Of a DNA stretch of 17,817 nt, positions 15,760 to 17,817 are shown in pieces; within the stretch, counting starts at the first letter, position 1; each line of letters begins with the position of its first letter. The notes beneath the pieces are model-generated. The model searched no databases. It saw only the letters and a list, made by a program, of their open reading frames with translations, and had not been told where the DNA came from. Source of the DNA: Gammaproteobacteria bacterium (GTDB lineage Bacteria > Pseudomonadota > Gammaproteobacteria > Pseudomonadales > Azotimanducaceae). Location: positions 1-17,817 of the forward strand of contig JAPUJX010000051.1 in NCBI GenBank assembly GCA_027295975.1, written 5' to 3'. The position numbers and the translations under genes were made by a program.

Positions 15760-16190
15760 TCGAGCCATTGGCCGTCACAGCTAAGCTCACGCCAGCTCGC
15801 GGACGGCAGGGTACGGTCGTCGGGTTTAGTCGTGATGCCGACGATGGCCGGTCCCCCGGTTGAGAAATTTTGGTCGACGATAAGCAAATGTCTGCAAGGG
15901 GGGATGGTGGTCCGCAGGTGGTGTACCTCCGCGCCCGCGCGGGAGATGTCGCAACTTCCTCTGCTGAGATCCCGGATGAGTTGGATCACCCGAACTGCAT
16001 TCGGGAGATACACACGAAACAGGCGCTCCTCGCCCCGCCAGTCGAGCATCTCGAGAAGATAAGGCCTGTCGCACTCCCGGCAGGTCAGCAAAGCGTCGGT
16101 CATTCCCAGATGCTCGTCCAGGCTCAGTTGGAGCCGAAACGGATAAGCTCCAACTTTCAGATGCTCGCAGAGGTCTGTGTTCACTGGCAC
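15723..16190 (-). CDS. Hypothetical protein with a CxxC motif
   Basis: I do not recognise this 155-residue protein. It has a CREC motif (C37-C40) followed by DRPYLLEMLDWRGEERLFRVYLP, and further cysteines at 8 and in SRGSCD, PPCRHL and LSCDGQ. It has no signal peptide or membrane segment. A knuckle-like metal site or a thiol function is conceivable but unproven. The frame has no ATG near its start. GTG at 16190 is the first option, but the GTG at 16184 has a better-placed GAGG site. It converges on folA with a 37-base tail overlap and diverges from the peptidase gene across fewer than 70 bases. Codon use and the long open frame against folA's end suggest a real gene. It could be lineage-specific. 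Confidence 0.6.
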   Translation of the reverse strand: MPVNTDLCEHLKVGAYPFRLQLSLDEHLGMTDALLTCRECDRPYLLEMLDWRGEERLFRVYLPNAVRVIQLIRDLSRGSCDISRAGAEVHHLRTTIPPCRHLLIVDQNFSTGGPAIVGITTKPDDRTLPSASWRELSCDGQWLDYARSNMEMLNG

Positions 16191-16257
16191 CTCGGGGTTG
16201 TAATCGCCGGGAGTACCAGCTTAGGTTGGAAAGATGAGTGAGAAAAGGCCATGTGTG

Positions 16258-17817
16258 ATGGACGACGAGAATGGATGGAGGCTTGCCAGGGTCTGGTTAA
16301 AGGTCTGGTTAAAGGTCTGGTCAAGAGTCTGGCTGGCTTGGGTACCGGGTTTGATCCTCGGCGCTTGTGCTTCGTTGGAACCGGCTCTGGAGGGCCAGCG
16401 AACACTGGGTAATCTCATCATCCAGGGCGTACCGGACATTCCCCAGGCGCTCGTCGAGCGTATGCAGCAGTATCGCAATACCCGTTCGGCGCGTTTGCTG
16501 GGTTGGCTGCCGGAAGGGTTGCTCATCGCCACCCGCTTCGCCCAGACCGGCCAGGTGCATCGAGTGCGCGCTCCCCTGGCCGTTCGCGAGCAGGTTACCT
16601 TTTTCAGCGAGCCCGTGACGCGGGCCTACGTGCCACCGTCGCCGGACGTGGACGGCTTCGTGTACGCGCGCGACATCGGTGGCTCGGAGTTCTATCAGTT
16701 GTTCTGGTTCGATTGGCAAACGGGGCAGTCACGCCTGCTGACTGACGGCAAATCACGTTATACCGGGGTGCTCTGGGCCAACGGGGCTGACCGTTTTGCG
16801 TATACGACCACGGAACGCGATGGTCGCCGCTGGGATATTCACATCCAGGATCTCCACGGCAACCGCAGCGTGGCACTGGAAACAGACACCGGCGCGTGGG
16901 AGGCGATCGATTGGGCCCCTGACGACGATCGTCTCCTGGTGGATCAATACCTGTCCATCAACGAGTCCTATCTTTACGAGCTGGATCTCGCCACCGGCAC
17001 GTTGACCCCGCTTCTGGACGAGACAATCAAAACATCCATAGGCACGGCCCGTTATGACGGGGACGGTAAAGGCGTCTACTTCACGTCCGATCTCGGTGCG
17101 GAATTCATGCGGCTGCATTACCTCGATCTGGAGACCGGAAAAATTGATGTGCTCACCGGCGGCATTCCCTGGAACGTCGAGGAGATAACGGTATCCGGTG
17201 ATGGCGAGTACCTGGCGTTAACGGTCAATGAAGGAGGCTTCTCGCGCTTGAGTGTCTGGCAACTGCCCCATCACACGCCATTGGCTTTGTCGGAACTCCC
17301 CAGGGGAATGATATTCAGTCTGCAGTTTTCGCCGGATGGCCGGCAGCTTGGTTTTGGCCTCAACAGTCCGACAGCACCCGCGGACATATACAGTCTGGAC
17401 CTCGTCGAACGGACCACCACCCGATGGACGAGAAGTGAGGTAGGCGGGCTCGACCCCGGGGGATTCGTCGAACCGGAGTTGGTGGGCTATCCGACTTTCG
17501 ATACCGTGGATGGACGACCCAGGGAAATTCCGGCTTTCGTCTATCGACCGCGGGGAGAGGGTCCACACCCGGTGTTGATCAACATTCACGGAGGCCCGGA
17601 GTCGCAGATAAGGCCCTACTTTTCCGCCACGGTGCAATATTTCGTCAATGAACTCGGGATTGCCGTCATTGCTCCGAATGTGCGCGGTTCGAACGGTTAC
17701 GGGAAATCGTATCTGAAACTCGACAACGGCTACTTGCGGGAAGACTCGGTCAAAGATATCGGCAGCCTGCTCGACTGGATTGCCGAGGATCCCGACCTCG
17801 ATGCCGAACGCGTGGGG
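16258..17817 (+). CDS. S9-family (prolyl oligopeptidase-like) peptidase, predicted lipoprotein, partial
   Basis: The frame is open from here to the right edge (520 codons). It begins with a signal peptide ending in a lipobox, LGA-C37, so the mature protein should be lipid-anchored. A beta-propeller domain (about residues 60-400) has repeated FxW/DWxPDD, YFTSDLG and FSPDGRQLGFG elements, as in DPP IV and acylaminoacyl peptidases. The alpha/beta-hydrolase domain then starts, with HPVLINIHGGPESQ (His444 of the HGGP motif) and NVRGSNGYGKSY (about 474). The catalytic GxSYGG serine, Asp and His lie beyond the edge, so activity cannot be judged. I chose the ATG at 16258 (AAAAGG nine bases before), which gives a 36-residue signal peptide. 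The ATG at 16234 is also possible. Four 12-bp repeats lie in the signal peptide. Confidence 0.88.
   Translation, partial: MDDENGWRLARVWLKVWLKVWSRVWLAWVPGLILGACASLEPALEGQRTLGNLIIQGVPDIPQALVERMQQYRNTRSARLLGWLPEGLLIATRFAQTGQVHRVRAPLAVREQVTFFSEPVTRAYVPPSPDVDGFVYARDIGGSEFYQLFWFDWQTGQSRLLTDGKSRYTGVLWANGADRFAYTTTERDGRRWDIHIQDLHGNRSVALETDTGAWEAIDWAPDDDRLLVDQYLSINESYLYELDLATGTLTPLLDETIKTSIGTARYDGDGKGVYFTSDLGAEFMRLHYLDLETGKIDVLTGGIPWNVEEITVSGDGEYLALTVNEGGFSRLSVWQLPHHTPLALSELPRGMIFSLQFSPDGRQLGFGLNSPTAPADIYSLDLVERTTTRWTRSEVGGLDPGGFVEPELVGYPTFDTVDGRPREIPAFVYRPRGEGPHPVLINIHGGPESQIRPYFSATVQYFVNELGIAVIAPNVRGSNGYGKSYLKLDNGYLREDSVKDIGSLLDWIAEDPDLDAERVG
16291..16338 (+). repeat. Four 12-bp tandem repeats encoding VWLK-like units in a signal peptide
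   Basis: GTCTGGTTAAAG occurs twice exactly (16291-16302 and 16303-16314), followed by two diverged copies (16315-16326 and 16327-16338). They encode VWLK-VWLK-VWSR-VWLA in the n/h region of the lipoprotein signal peptide. Each unit is a multiple of three, so copy-number change would lengthen or shorten the signal peptide without breaking the frame. Confidence 0.9.

Noticed and set aside
1..17817. tRNA, rRNA, CRISPR array, toxin-antitoxin or defence island
   Set aside because: No cloverleaf-like sequence, no regularly spaced repeats and no such gene families were seen; intergenic gaps are short.

Overview
The window is a chromosomal stretch of a gammaproteobacterium, moderately GC-rich by eye and densely coded. 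Two gene-order blocks typical of that class point there: pepP - ubiquinone hydroxylase - gcvTH(P), and rppH - ptsP - ... - lgt - thyA - folA. I cannot name a genus. Apart from one insertion-sequence end at the left edge, the genes are housekeeping genes.

Layout. (1) 1-~148, minus strand: the N-terminus of a zinc-ribbon transposase running off the left edge, so an insertion sequence abuts pepP. (2) 128-6717, plus strand: pepP lacking its N-terminal domain, a UbiI/VisC-type flavin hydroxylase, then gcvT, gcvH, gcvPA and gcvPB of the glycine cleavage system. (3) 6790-8865, minus strand: a YyaL/SPATA20-type thioredoxin-fold protein, convergent with gcvPB. (4) 9072-11866, plus strand: rppH and ptsP, overlapping by one base. 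(5) 11903-13458, minus strand: an unusual short-chain dehydrogenase/reductase (SDR) and an NRDE/TANGO2-family protein. (6) 13537-15759, plus strand: lgt, thyA and folA. (7) 15723-16190, minus strand: an unrecognised small CxxC protein overlapping the folA 3' end. (8) 16258-end, plus strand: an S9-family peptidase predicted to be a lipoprotein, cut off by the right edge before its catalytic serine.

How the genes work together. Glycine cleavage makes 5,10-methylene-tetrahydrofolate; thymidylate synthase uses it and leaves dihydrofolate; dihydrofolate reductase regenerates tetrahydrofolate. Lgt supplies the lipid anchor that the last gene's product appears to need. RppH (RNA 5'-end decapping) and PtsP (nitrogen phosphotransferase enzyme I) form a regulatory pair.

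The main surprises are two lesions in core genes. pepP is cut by an insertion sequence. In gcvPB, the near-invariant SAHGTNPA motif is missing from the sense strand but is readable on the antisense strand at exactly that position, the signature of a 22-24 bp micro-inversion with a 9-base loss that keeps the frame. Three short tandem duplications (11-12 bp) also lie at or near the 5' ends of genes. I see no RNA genes, CRISPR arrays, riboswitches or defence islands.
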